In this document: positions 19,245 to 28,457 of the stretch, one piece after another
Layout: every line of letters begins with the position of its first letter
Position numbering within the stretch: position 1 is the stretch's first letter
Source of the DNA: Astragalus membranaceus
Taxonomy: Eukaryota > Streptophyta > Magnoliopsida > Fabales > Fabaceae
Direction of reading: 5' to 3'
Assembly: GCA_039519185.1 (NCBI GenBank)
Contig: CM076847.1
Location: 47,499,708-47,563,707, forward strand
DNA length: 64,000 nucleotides
The notes under the pieces: model-generated
Seen by the model: the letters and a program-made list of their open reading frames with translations, nothing else
What the model was told of the DNA's origin: nothing
Database searches by the model: none
Translations under genes and position numbers: made by a program

Positions 19245-21690
19245 TCAATCATCGTCGCCGTCCTCAGGGTCGCTATCTGGGTCGTAACGAGCGTCCAGGT
19301 CGGCCACATTGACCTGATGCCCCTCTCCGAGATCCTGCGGTTTAGCACTTGCCACCTCCATATCGCAAATCTCTTGATAGAGGAAATGGCTTCTCATGGC
19401 CGCTTCCATGTCGGCCATTACTGTCACAACCTGGTCGCTTTTACTGTAGAACTTCATCTTTAAATGCACAGTTGAGGCAATGGCCTCCAATTTTCCCAGT
19501 GTTGGCCGGCCGATGATGTAGTGGTAACACGATTTGATTGGCAGAACTAAGAACGTCGTCCTGACCATCCTGTACAACGTGCTGCCGGTCGTATCATCTC
19601 CAAAAGTAACAAGCAATTCTATTGTCCCCAGGGGGTAGGTGGTCGCCCCATTGAACCCGGTCAATGGGGTTGGTACGGCTTGCGGAATAATTTCGCTTCT
19701 GTCCATGTTTAACTTGTCAATCAGTTCCTCAAACATGATGTCGGTCGAGCTCCCTTGGTCGACCAGTATTCTTCTGACCTTGGTGTTGGCCATTACGGCC
19801 GATACTACCAAAGGGACGTAATTATTGATTTTGCCATCGAGCAAGTCTTCGTCCCCAAAAGAAATGGGCGGCCTATTCGAGGCCGTCCGTGGGGTTGAAG
19901 TTGAGCCGACCATCATAAGTTCATTCCACTTCCTCTTCATTGCCTTGTTGGACTCTCTGATATCCAACGGGTTACCTCCATGGATGACCATGGCTACATT
20001 GCGGCCCTTCGACTGTCTGAGGTCGCGATCTTCCTCGGAATTGTCACGCGGTCGCTCGACCGTTGAGTTGACGATTGCTTTGCCTCTGTCATTGGCGGGT
20101 TGGCCAACGGCTCTTTCTTCAGGGCGATTGTTACCTTCATCTCTGACATATTGCCTCAACTTGCCTTTCTGGATGAGATCTTCTATGTCATCTTTTAGGG
20201 CCATACAGTCATTGGTATCATGCCCTTTACTCTTGTGGTATCTACAGTATTTCTTGGTAGGTCGACCTCCTTTCTTCAGCACTAGAGGATCAGGTCGCGT
20301 AACGCCAGTGAACTCGTTGTTTTGGCACTCCGTGAAGATCTGCGCGATCGGAGTGTTCAACTTCGTACGATGCTCGTATTTCTTAGGCCGGTACTCGGGC
20401 TTACTGTCACGATAGTTTTCTTGCCCCTTGGCCGGCCTACTATTCTCTTCTTTGGGGCGCGCGCAGGCGCCCTTGTCGGAGGCCAATTGCTCTTCATAGC
20501 CCATATGGTCGTTGGCCCTTCTAAGGAACAGGCCGAGGTCGTAGTAGCGGTTCAATGAGAACTCTTCAGCAAATCTGTGGTTCTTTCTTATACCACGTTT
20601 GAGATACTTCAGTTTGTCCGTGTCTGATAGGTTGCGGACTGTGTCAGCCCCTGACATGAACCGATCGATAAACTCCCTCAATGGTTCGTTCTCTCCTTGG
20701 ACGACCGAGTCCAAGTGCTCTTCATAACGATACTGACAACGGTTGGCTGTATAATTGGCCAAGAACATTGCCACAAGACCTTCCCAAGAAGAGACAGTGT
20801 TGGGACGTAGGGATTCCCACCATTCTAACGCCCAGCCTTCGAGCGACTGAGGGAAAAGTCTGCACTTCATCGTCCGTCCTAGCTCCCTGTAGCTACAGTA
20901 GTTGTTGAAGTACATGAGGTGTTTATCGGGATCCCCGCGGCCGTTAAACTTGTTCAGGTTCGGGGGCTTCCTCAGATCCCTTGGAATACGATAACGTCTG
21001 ATTTCGCTGGTGAAGGGCCCTTGTCCGGTCGGGATGTGATTCTGCCCGTAGGGCTGCATGCCGGCATAAGTTTGGTCGATGGGCAGACCGTAAAGGCCGA
21101 CCGGCTGACCAAGGAATCTGTCGGCAATTAGAGGGGATCCATGGGGTCCATGGTATTGTGGAGCATGCGACGACGACCGTCCTCTAGGCCGTTCTGAATA
21201 GTTTCTTCTTTGTCGGCTGATGGCACGGGAGACATTACTAATCTCCCCGTTGCGGTAGTCATTAAACTCCTCATACGAGTCCCACGACCTGCTTCTTGAT
21301 CGGCGGGATCCTGAGGACTCGTTGGACGAGTATCTTGTTGACGACCTGCCTGACTCTGGTCGGTAGCTCAAGTCAGCATAGTCGTAATCTTCCACAGGGG
21401 AACGACGGTGGCGTCTTCCTCGATGAGGGGGCGACCTGTGGACGATCGCCCTTCTTGAAGGATTGCGTTGGGATACGCCTCGACGAGGAGGAACTTCCCT
21501 TGGTGGCGGTGAACGATGTGGCCGAGATGGTTGACCTCGGCGACCGCTATCCGCGCGCGGGCGGATCGAGATCGACCCTCTCTCATAGCGATCGATCAGC
21601 TCATCTCGATCAGCAATCACTTGATTCTTTTGCTCCAGAATCTGCATGAGTGCTTGGGTCACATGCTCTGGCAATGCTTCTGGGATTCCA
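19245..21690 (-). CDS. Tat gag-protease, 5' truncated
   Basis: About 815 codons, open to the element edge at 21690. The frame has no ATG before residue 20 (about 21647), and a few codons to its left end would come from flanking Athila DNA, so the native start is missing. The first 200 residues are Arg/Ser-rich. About 230-400 are a retrotransposon gag domain (MYFNNYCSYRELG, LEWWESLRPNTVSSWEGL, EPLREFIDRF). About 490-530 hold the modified zinc knuckle CRYHKSKGHDTNDC. About 635-760 are aspartic protease with VDQGSSTDIM and IIGRPTLG. The C-terminus is acidic. Gag makes particles and protease cleaves the polyprotein. Confidence 0.88.
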
Positions 21691-22310
21691 GCTATATACC
21701 ACAAAGATGACTGTTGATGCAGCTAAAGCTGGCGCTCTAATGAACAGAAATATTGAAGAAGCTTATGCTCTGATTGAGGAAATGGACCAGAATCACTACT
21801 AATGGACAAGCAAGAGAGCCATCACTGCTCCATCTCCACAAAAATAAAGAGCCAGGTAAGTACAACGTCTCTGCCATTAATCATTTAGCTTCTAAGGTAG
21901 ATGCATTGTTTGCTAAATTTGATAAGCTGAGTGTAAATTCTGTTTCACCTTCTCCTACTACTTCTAATCCACCTTGTGAATTTGTGGCGTAATTGGCCAC
22001 ACTGGCACTGAATGCCAACTAGGGGTGTCTACTATTGGCCTTGAGCAAGTAAATTACCCTCAGAGGGGCGATCCGTTTTCTAATACTTACAATGCTGGAT
22101 GGAGGAATCATCCAAATTTTTCTTATAAAAATCCTCTCTCCAAACCCTCTTTTCAACCAGCAGTAAGACCACCCCAGAGATTTCAAAATCAAAACAATCA
22201 AAGAAGTCCTCAAAAATACAATTTGGAAACATTGTTGGAAAATTTTGTTACTATCCAAACAAAGCAAAATGCAGAATTTAAAAACCAAGCTGGATTTTCT
22301 GAATGATACT
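21691..22310 (+). pseudogene. Athila gag, C-terminal part after insertion
   Basis: Coding resumes exactly at the right junction with motifs VDAAKAGALMN and EEAYALIEEM. It passes a frameshift near 21780-21800 and then gives EQVNYPQRGDPFSNTYN and GWRNHPNFSYKNPL at 22043-22130, the standard Athila gag tail. Frameshifts at about 21790 and 22000 mean the protein is no longer made whole. Confidence 0.8.
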
Positions 22311-23258
22311 CTCATCAAATTAACATCAAAAGTGGATTCAATTGCAACCCATAACAAGATGTTGGAAACTCAAATCTCACAAGTGGCTCAACAAGTCGCT
22401 TCGTCCTCAAGAACCACCGGGATGTTTCCTGGACAACCTGAACCAAACCCCAACGTCCAAGTTAATGTCGTCACTTTTAGAAAATTAGAAGAACCTAAGG
22501 GAACTAATGAGGATAGTGTGAGTGAGAATGAGAAAGAAAAAGAGATTCAAAATGAAGGTGAGGTAGCTGAGAGTGAAAAAGAGAAAGAACCACCTTATGT
22601 CCCCCCACCACCTTACAAGCCCAAGATACCATTCCCTCAAAGGTTTGCCAAGTCTAAGCTAGAAGAACAGTTCAAAAAGTTTGTTGATTTGCTAAAAAAA
22701 CTTTACATTAACATTCTGTTCACGGATGCCTTGTCCCAGATGCCATCATATGCAAAGTGTTTGAGAGAAATTTTATCCAAGAAAAGAAAAATTGATGACA
22801 ATGAGACAGTGGCCCTGGCGGAGGAATGTAGTGCTATAATTCAAAACAAACTTCCACCAAAGCTTAAGGACCCAGGAAGCTTTTCAATTCCTTGTGTGAT
22901 AGGGAACGAGACCATTGAAAAGGCCATGTGTGATTTAGGGTCTGGTGTGAGCTTGATGCCATTATCACTTTGCCAAAGGCTAGGCATAGGAGAGTTAGAA
23001 CCCACCACTTTGAGTTTACAATTAGCTGATCGTTCCATTAAACACCCTGCTGGCATTCTTGAGGACATTCCTATCAAAGTAGGAGATATTTTTATACCAG
23101 CTGACTTCGTTGTTATGGAAATGGATGAAGACTCCCAAGTTCTGATACTTTTTGGGAGGCCTTTCCTCGCCACTGCTGCTGCTATAATTGATGTGAAACA
23201 AGGTAAGATTGAATTTAATGTAGGAGAAGAAAATATTTTTTTTGATTTTGAGGAATGA
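22245..23258 (+). CDS. Athila gag tail and aspartic protease
   Basis: Open 337-codon frame, part of a polyprotein rather than an independent gene; its first in-frame ATG is at 22269. Residues 1-75 continue the gag coiled region (LISQVAQQVA type). About 80-125 are acidic and Glu-rich and then proline-rich (PPYVPPPPYKPKIPFPQRFA). About 195-320 are protease with catalytic motif CDLGSGVSLMP (C229-D230) and the flap/end motif ILFGRPFLAT. The stop TGA at 23256-23258 overlaps the next frame, so the polyprotein is cut here by a frameshift. Confidence 0.85.
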   Translation: MLLSKQSKMQNLKTKLDFLNDTLIKLTSKVDSIATHNKMLETQISQVAQQVASSSRTTGMFPGQPEPNPNVQVNVVTFRKLEEPKGTNEDSVSENEKEKEIQNEGEVAESEKEKEPPYVPPPPYKPKIPFPQRFAKSKLEEQFKKFVDLLKKLYINILFTDALSQMPSYAKCLREILSKKRKIDDNETVALAEECSAIIQNKLPPKLKDPGSFSIPCVIGNETIEKAMCDLGSGVSLMPLSLCQRLGIGELEPTTLSLQLADRSIKHPAGILEDIPIKVGDIFIPADFVVMEMDEDSQVLILFGRPFLATAAAIIDVKQGKIEFNVGEENIFFDFEE

Positions 23259-25005
23259 ATTTCCGGGCCTAAACTCTTCTTATCCTGTTATTGTAAATGC
23301 AAACCTAGATGAAGTTGAAACAAATAAGCTCCTTAGTATTCTTAAGAAATATCCTAAAGCCATACGATATACTACTGAGGATATTAAGGGAATCAATCCC
23401 TCATTGTGTATGCATAGGATACTACTTGAAGAGGACTATAAACCATCAATTGAGCATCAAATGAGATTAAATCCTAATATGAAAGAAGTTGTGAAAAAAG
23501 AAGTTCTCAAACTCCTTGATGCTGGGGTAATTTACCCAATTTCCGATAGCAAATGGGTTAGTCCGGTTCAAGTAGTTCCTAAAAAGGGAGGCTTAACAAT
23601 TGTCAAAAATCAAAAAAATGAATCTATTTCTACTAGAACTATTACGGGATGGAGAATGTGCATCGATTATAGGAAGCTTAACAAAGTGACCCGTAAAGAT
23701 CACTTTCCCCTTCCTTTCATTGATCAAATGTTGGAAAGGTTGGCAAGGCATTCACATTTTTGTTACTTGGATGGGTATTCCAGATTCTTCCAAACACCTA
23801 TCCATCCAAATGACCAAGGGAAAATAACTTTCACTTGTCCTTTCGGCACTTTTGCTTACCGAAGGATGCCTTTTGGTCTTTGTAATGCCCCTGCCACCTT
23901 TCAACGTTGTATGATGGCAATTTTTTCTGATTTTGTTGAAGTCATCTTGGAAGTCTTTATGGATAATTTTTCAGTCCATGGGTCTAGCTTTGGTAACTGT
24001 TTAACCAACCTAGAAAAAGTTCTAGAAAGATGCGAAAAGGTAAATCTTGTTCTGAGTTGGGAGAAGTGTCACTTCATGGTAAGAGATGGTATAGTGCTTG
24101 GACAGTTGGTTTCTGAGCGAGGTATTGAGGTAGACAAAGCAAAAATTGAAATTATTGAAAAAATGTCTCCTCCTACCTCAGTCAAAGAAGTTAGAAGTTT
24201 GTTAGGTCATGCGTGTTTTTACCGCCGTTTTATAAAAGACTTTTCAAAAATTTCTAAACCACTAACAAGTTTTCTCCTTAAGGATGCAACTTTTGTTTTT
24301 GATGAATTGTGTTTAGAAGCTTTTTGTAAGTTGAAGGAAGCCTTGACCACTGCCCCAATCATTCAGCCACCCGATTGGAATCTTCCATTCGAAATTATGT
24401 GTGATGCAAGTGACTACGCAGTTGGGGAAGTTCTTGGACAAAAGAGGGACAAGAAAATGCATGCCATTTACTATGCAAGCAGAACTCTGGATGAAGCTCA
24501 GGTAAACTACGCCACTATTGAAAAAGAATTGTTGGCGGTAGTCTTCGCCATTGAAAAGTTCAGGCAGTACTTCGTAGGATCCAAAATCATCATTTATACG
24601 GATCACTCGGCAATCAAATATTTGATGAACAAGAAAGATGCTAAGCCGAGGTTGATCCGGTGGATCATACTTCTCCAGGAATTTGACCTTGAGATCAGGG
24701 ACAAGAAAGGCACTGAAAATGTGGTCACCGATCATTTGTCAAGATTACAAGAAAACAATGAGAATGAGCTATCACTTGATGACTCCTTCCTGGATGAGCA
24801 GCTATTCTCATTGGTGCAAGTTGAAGAACCATGGTATGCAGACTTTGTAAATTATCTTGTGGCTCGGGTGTTACTTCCAGATTTGAACTACCTGAAGAAG
24901 AAGAAATTCTTCCATGATATCAAGCATTACTGCTGGGATGGTCCCTATCTTTTAAAAAGAGGGTCGGTGGTATTTTCAGAAGGTGCATTCCGGACGACGA
25001 GGTAA
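23242..25005 (+). CDS. Athila RT-RNase H with damaged active site
   Basis: 587 open codons with no ATG at the start, since it is a polyprotein segment. RT spans about residues 60-340: RMCIDYRKLNKVTRKDHFPL, YLDGYSRF (the usual G after S is R), RMPFGLCNAPATFQRCM, and VFMDNFSVHG at 238-247. The catalytic pair D241-N242 replaces the usual two aspartates, so polymerase activity is probably lost. RNase H is at about 370-480: FEIMCDASDYAVG, YATIEKELLAVVFAIEKFRQ, IIYTDHSAIKYL. The end enters the integrase N-terminal region (WYADFVNYLV), then stops at 25005 by a frameshift. Confidence 0.9.
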   Translation: MILRNEFPGLNSSYPVIVNANLDEVETNKLLSILKKYPKAIRYTTEDIKGINPSLCMHRILLEEDYKPSIEHQMRLNPNMKEVVKKEVLKLLDAGVIYPISDSKWVSPVQVVPKKGGLTIVKNQKNESISTRTITGWRMCIDYRKLNKVTRKDHFPLPFIDQMLERLARHSHFCYLDGYSRFFQTPIHPNDQGKITFTCPFGTFAYRRMPFGLCNAPATFQRCMMAIFSDFVEVILEVFMDNFSVHGSSFGNCLTNLEKVLERCEKVNLVLSWEKCHFMVRDGIVLGQLVSERGIEVDKAKIEIIEKMSPPTSVKEVRSLLGHACFYRRFIKDFSKISKPLTSFLLKDATFVFDELCLEAFCKLKEALTTAPIIQPPDWNLPFEIMCDASDYAVGEVLGQKRDKKMHAIYYASRTLDEAQVNYATIEKELLAVVFAIEKFRQYFVGSKIIIYTDHSAIKYLMNKKDAKPRLIRWIILLQEFDLEIRDKKGTENVVTDHLSRLQENNENELSLDDSFLDEQLFSLVQVEEPWYADFVNYLVARVLLPDLNYLKKKKFFHDIKHYCWDGPYLLKRGSVVFSEGAFRTTR

Positions 25006-25500
25006 GTAATATTTAATGTTATGTCACTCTTCATCTTATGGTGGCCACGCCAGTTCTCAGAAAACAGCTTTTAAAATTTTCCATTTTGGTTATTTGTGGC
25101 CATCTCTTTTTAAAGATGTGCATCGTTTTGTCTCTCAATGTGACCAGTGTCAACGCATTGGGAGCATTTCCAAAAGGAACGAAATTCCCCTAAACAACAT
25201 TCTAGAGGTCGAATCTTTCGACGTCTAGGGAGTTGACTTTATGGGACCATTTTCGCCTTCTTTCGGAAATCAGTATATCCTTGTCGCGGTCGACTATGTG
25301 TCTAAATGGATCGAAGCCATTGCTTCGCCAACAAACCATGCACAAGTGGTCAAAAAGCTTTTCAAAAAGATAATTTTTCCTAGATTTGGAATTCCTAGAG
25401 TGGTCATAAGTGATGGAGGGTCTCACTTCATTTCAAAACAATTTGAGAAAGTGTTACGAAATTTGGGGTCAAGCATAAGATTGCAACACCCTATCACCCT
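25006..25500 (+). pseudogene. Athila integrase, truncated
   Basis: The zinc-binding part is at 25016-25200 (HSSSYGGHASSQKTA, then FVSQCDQCQRIGSISKRNEI). A stop at 25227-25229 precedes the catalytic core, where GVDFMGPFSPS and VISDGGSHF give two of the acidic residues. A frameshift near 25470 is followed by the TPYHP motif in the shifted frame at about 25484-25500. The third acidic residue and the whole C-terminal domain are absent and sequence changes abruptly to a C/A-rich leader. Compare the intact C-terminal integrase on the minus strand at 36399-37049. Confidence 0.85.
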
Positions 25501-25760
25501 ATTACCCACAACCTCCCCATCAAAACCCAACCATCAAAATCATCATTCACTCATTCCCCACAAAACCGCCAAATTTCGTATACCCCATACCGATAAACCA
25601 AAACCTCCACAAACAACTTCCAATCTTCACCCAAACACCAAATTACCACCCAATATTCAAAACCCATCACCAAAAACACCTTATTTCACCACCATCTCAG
25701 AAACAAAAAAAAATCCCAAAGTTTCCAAAACCCTAATACCCCAATTTGTTAGAACAAACC
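25497..25760 (+). other. C/A-rich, G-depleted leader before env-position ORF
   Basis: About 250 bases almost without G on the plus strand (runs such as CCCAACCATCAAAATCATCA), unlike flanking sequence on both sides. It begins abruptly within the integrase core and ends at AACCATGG, the start codon of the next ORF. An unstructured leader for a spliced or subgenomic message is one reading. A fused foreign segment is another. Confidence 0.6.
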
Positions 25761-26786
25761 ATGGTACCCAAGAAGGCAAAAACTGTTTATGTTTCCGGTA
25801 CTTCTACTGGCAGAGGCAAAAGGAGGGCTGGTTCGAGTGCAAGTATTGAGCACGGGATCATTTTCAAGGACAAAGCTCAAAGGGAGCGGTTTGTGACTCT
25901 TAATGAAAGGACAGTAGTCGCCACAAGGTATCCTGACTTTTATCTTACTCTGTCAACACTAGGGATAGAGGACAATGTGCGACTGTTATTGAACAATCTT
26001 GGTTGGTTGGATTTTTTGTCGCCTCCTCGGGCCACTTATGTTGGTCTAACTCTTGAATTTTTAAGTTCTTTATGCAGTACTGAAGATAGGATTAGTGTCA
26101 CTGACCCAAGTCATAAGCTGTCATTTAGGATTTTCAATGAGAATTATGAAATGTCATTTGATGATTTCTGTGAGAAACTAGGGTTTGCTAATGCGGGGTT
26201 AATACATGATTCAAGAGACCCAGCTGTCAGGACAGAAGGGTATGACCCTCCAGTTTTTTGGACCCAAATTACTGATGAGGGTCACTATGAGGCAAGGACC
26301 GCAAAGGCATGTTCGATTCATAATCCGTTCTTCCGGTATATTGCTAGGGTAATGGCTTGTACTGTATTTGGCAGGGGTGAAATGGGTGGCATTAGGACTG
26401 GTGAACTTTTTCTATTGTGGGCAATGGTAAATGAAATGCCAGTAAATACCTGTCACTATATCATTAGCAATTTGGCTCGTGTTGCAGAGCTTGTTAAGGG
26501 TGACATTGTGGTTGGAGGGCTGGTGATTTACATAGTTGAAAAGCTGGGGCTGAGTGACAGGTTGGTCAGTTTAGCAACACAGGAAGGAAGCATAAGCATT
26601 GATCTGGATATATGCAGCAGAATGTTTTTGGTTAGGGCAGTGAATAGAGCAAGAACAAGGTTTCATCTGTTAGTTGACAAGCAAAAGTCCATCCTATTGC
26701 CAAACACGGCTAGGACGGACACGAGAAACTCAGAGAACTGGTTGTACCTAAATGCCGGTCCAAGAGAGAGAGGGGGAGATGATTGA
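25761..26786 (+). CDS. Extra ORF in the env position of the Athila-like element
   Basis: 341 codons from ATG at 25761, which has a strong plant start context (AACCATGG). The N-terminus is basic (VPKKAK, GRGKRRAGS) and could serve for nuclear targeting. The body contains RYPDFYLTLSTLGIEDNVR, SFDDFCEKLGFANAGLIHDS, CSIHNPFFRYIARVMACTVF and GRGEMGGIRTGELFLLWAMV. This is the conserved region of plant proteins annotated as Athila ORF-1-type or putative plant transposon protein. No signal peptide, transmembrane pair or fusion peptide is obvious, so calling it an envelope is unsupported. It stays open while pol is broken. Confidence 0.75.
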   Translation: MVPKKAKTVYVSGTSTGRGKRRAGSSASIEHGIIFKDKAQRERFVTLNERTVVATRYPDFYLTLSTLGIEDNVRLLLNNLGWLDFLSPPRATYVGLTLEFLSSLCSTEDRISVTDPSHKLSFRIFNENYEMSFDDFCEKLGFANAGLIHDSRDPAVRTEGYDPPVFWTQITDEGHYEARTAKACSIHNPFFRYIARVMACTVFGRGEMGGIRTGELFLLWAMVNEMPVNTCHYIISNLARVAELVKGDIVVGGLVIYIVEKLGLSDRLVSLATQEGSISIDLDICSRMFLVRAVNRARTRFHLLVDKQKSILLPNTARTDTRNSENWLYLNAGPRERGGDD

Positions 26787-28443
26787 GCAGGAAGTGCAAA
26801 ATGACACTAATTTTAATATGGAAGCATGGTGTGCAAGAATTGAAGGTGAGCAGTAGAGGCAGGGAGCAGAGCTACAATTGATAAGATAAGACCAATTGCA
26901 TCACAGTCAGCAGATGGAGCACATGATAGATATGCTTCACTCCTTGATGCAAAATTTCAATATTCATCAAGCTCCTCCGTCTGGGCAGCAGTAAACATGT
27001 GAGCTACTCCTACCCCTTTCATGTTGTTTTTAATTGCAAAACATTGAGGACAATGCTTAGTCTAAGCATGCGGGGGTATTTCTATTGTTTTATTGTGTTT
27101 TCTTTTATTGCTTTGCTGTTTTAAGTTAGTGAGTCTTGAATTCTCCCATGTCTTGAGTTGCTGCTGATGTTTTTCTGCAAATTGAATGTAAAAATTTCCA
27201 GGACTTATTAATAGTTGCATTGAAAAAGAAAAAAAAATAGAGTTTAGTTTTTTTTAGGACCACAAAACTGATTTGTATGACAGACCTGTGCTTGAATATG
27301 ACTGAGGATTGTTATGCTGGAAACTGAAAATTAGCACTGCACCTGATTTATACTTTCTGTGAACCAAACTACTAAATGTGAGATCTAGAGCTTTCCCAAG
27401 AGGATGTTACTGATGCTTTGTACCCATTTTTCTTTGCTGAGTGTGTTTCTCAAAACTGCATCATTCTAGAACTTGTCTATTGACCGTTTTAAAGCGAATG
27501 ATATTTATAGAACTTGCTGAGTGTGTTTCTTCAGGCCTCAGAGTTAGTCGTTTGATATATATTTCCCTCTAGTTGCCCCCTTGAGCCTATGATATTTATT
27601 CCTTTGACACCCAGAAATATTTTTTGTTTTTGTGGTAACCTTGGAATTGGATTGGAGCAACTATTGGAAATTGCAGTTTTTGTCCTATGTCTCAATTGTT
27701 TATCTCATGGACATAAAGCTCGCTGTTGTGGATACAAATGACCCTTTTTCCTCCTAAAAAAAATTCAAATTAGGAAAAAGAAATGAAAAGAAAGCACAAA
27801 GGAGGAAAAAGATGAATCAAGAGAAGAAAAAAGCCTAAGGGAAAGGAAATCAAAAGAGAGAGTCCACTCAAAGAAAAGAAAATCAAATTAAAGAAGTGGG
27901 TTCAAGGGAAAAAATGAAGAAAGAAAGTGGAATGAAATTTGGAGTTTTGGGCAAAAATTGCAATGTAGATAGAAGCTCCATTTTTAATTTCAAGGGTTAC
28001 TTTGATTGATTTTATTTTTTTTAGCCCTTTCTTTCTCCCTTCTTTCTTATATCCTACCCAACTCTAATACACCAAGGCCCCATTATAACCCATGAAACCC
28101 CAATCTTTTGCATGAATGTGAACTTTTTAGTGAAAAATCGGTTAATTTACAAGCCTACGGCAATGTGTGTTTTGATGAAACTTGCGTGCATAACTTCCCA
28201 AGTCCCTAAACACTCAGAAATGGTGAGCGAGTGCCCTGCTCGCAGAATTGTATTTTTCAGGTCATAAGTCTCTAATTGGGCAACCAGCTAACACCTCATT
28301 TGTGATACTATCTTATATCTGTCATATGCTTCTGTTTTTGGTCCTTTATTTGGCTATCTTTGTTGTTGGACCTTTTGAGAATGCCTTTATTAATTTGTGC
28401 TGCTTATTTTGATTTATCTTGCTTGAGGACAAGCAAAAGCTCA
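26787..28443 (+). other. Long 3' non-coding region of Athila-like element
   Basis: No conserved ORF. It contains a CATTGAGGACAATG..AAGCATGCGGGGG motif near 27040-27075 and an A/G-rich stretch at 27760-27960. A block at 28180-28235 (CCCTAAACACTCAGAAATGG) recurs in reverse in the minus-strand Athila-like element at about 34985-35040. Long non-coding 3' regions are usual for Athila-lineage elements. Confidence 0.7.
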
Positions 28444-28457
28444 AGAATGGGGGAGTG
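28444..28457 (+). other. Polypurine tract of Athila-like element
   Basis: AGAATGGGGGAGTG lies directly before the 3' LTR at 28458. Expected plus-strand priming site. Confidence 0.85.

Larger units (their letters stand above)
4935..21690 (-). mobile_element. Tat-lineage Ty3/gypsy element with antisense ORF, 5' LTR absent
   Basis: Plus-strand termini are TGATCG at 4935 and ATTCCA at 21690. Flanking pentamers GTTAT (4930-4934) and GCTAT (21691-21695) look like a 5-bp target duplication with one change, and the Athila gag coding resumes exactly across them. On the minus strand the order is gag-protease, RT-RNase H-aRNase H-integrase, then an ORF on the opposite strand, then an LTR-like region at 4935-~5770. 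The archaeal-type second RNase H and an antisense ORF before the 3' LTR are known Tat-lineage traits. No LTR precedes gag on the right. Without the 7490-bp nested element its length is about 9.3 kb. Confidence 0.85.
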
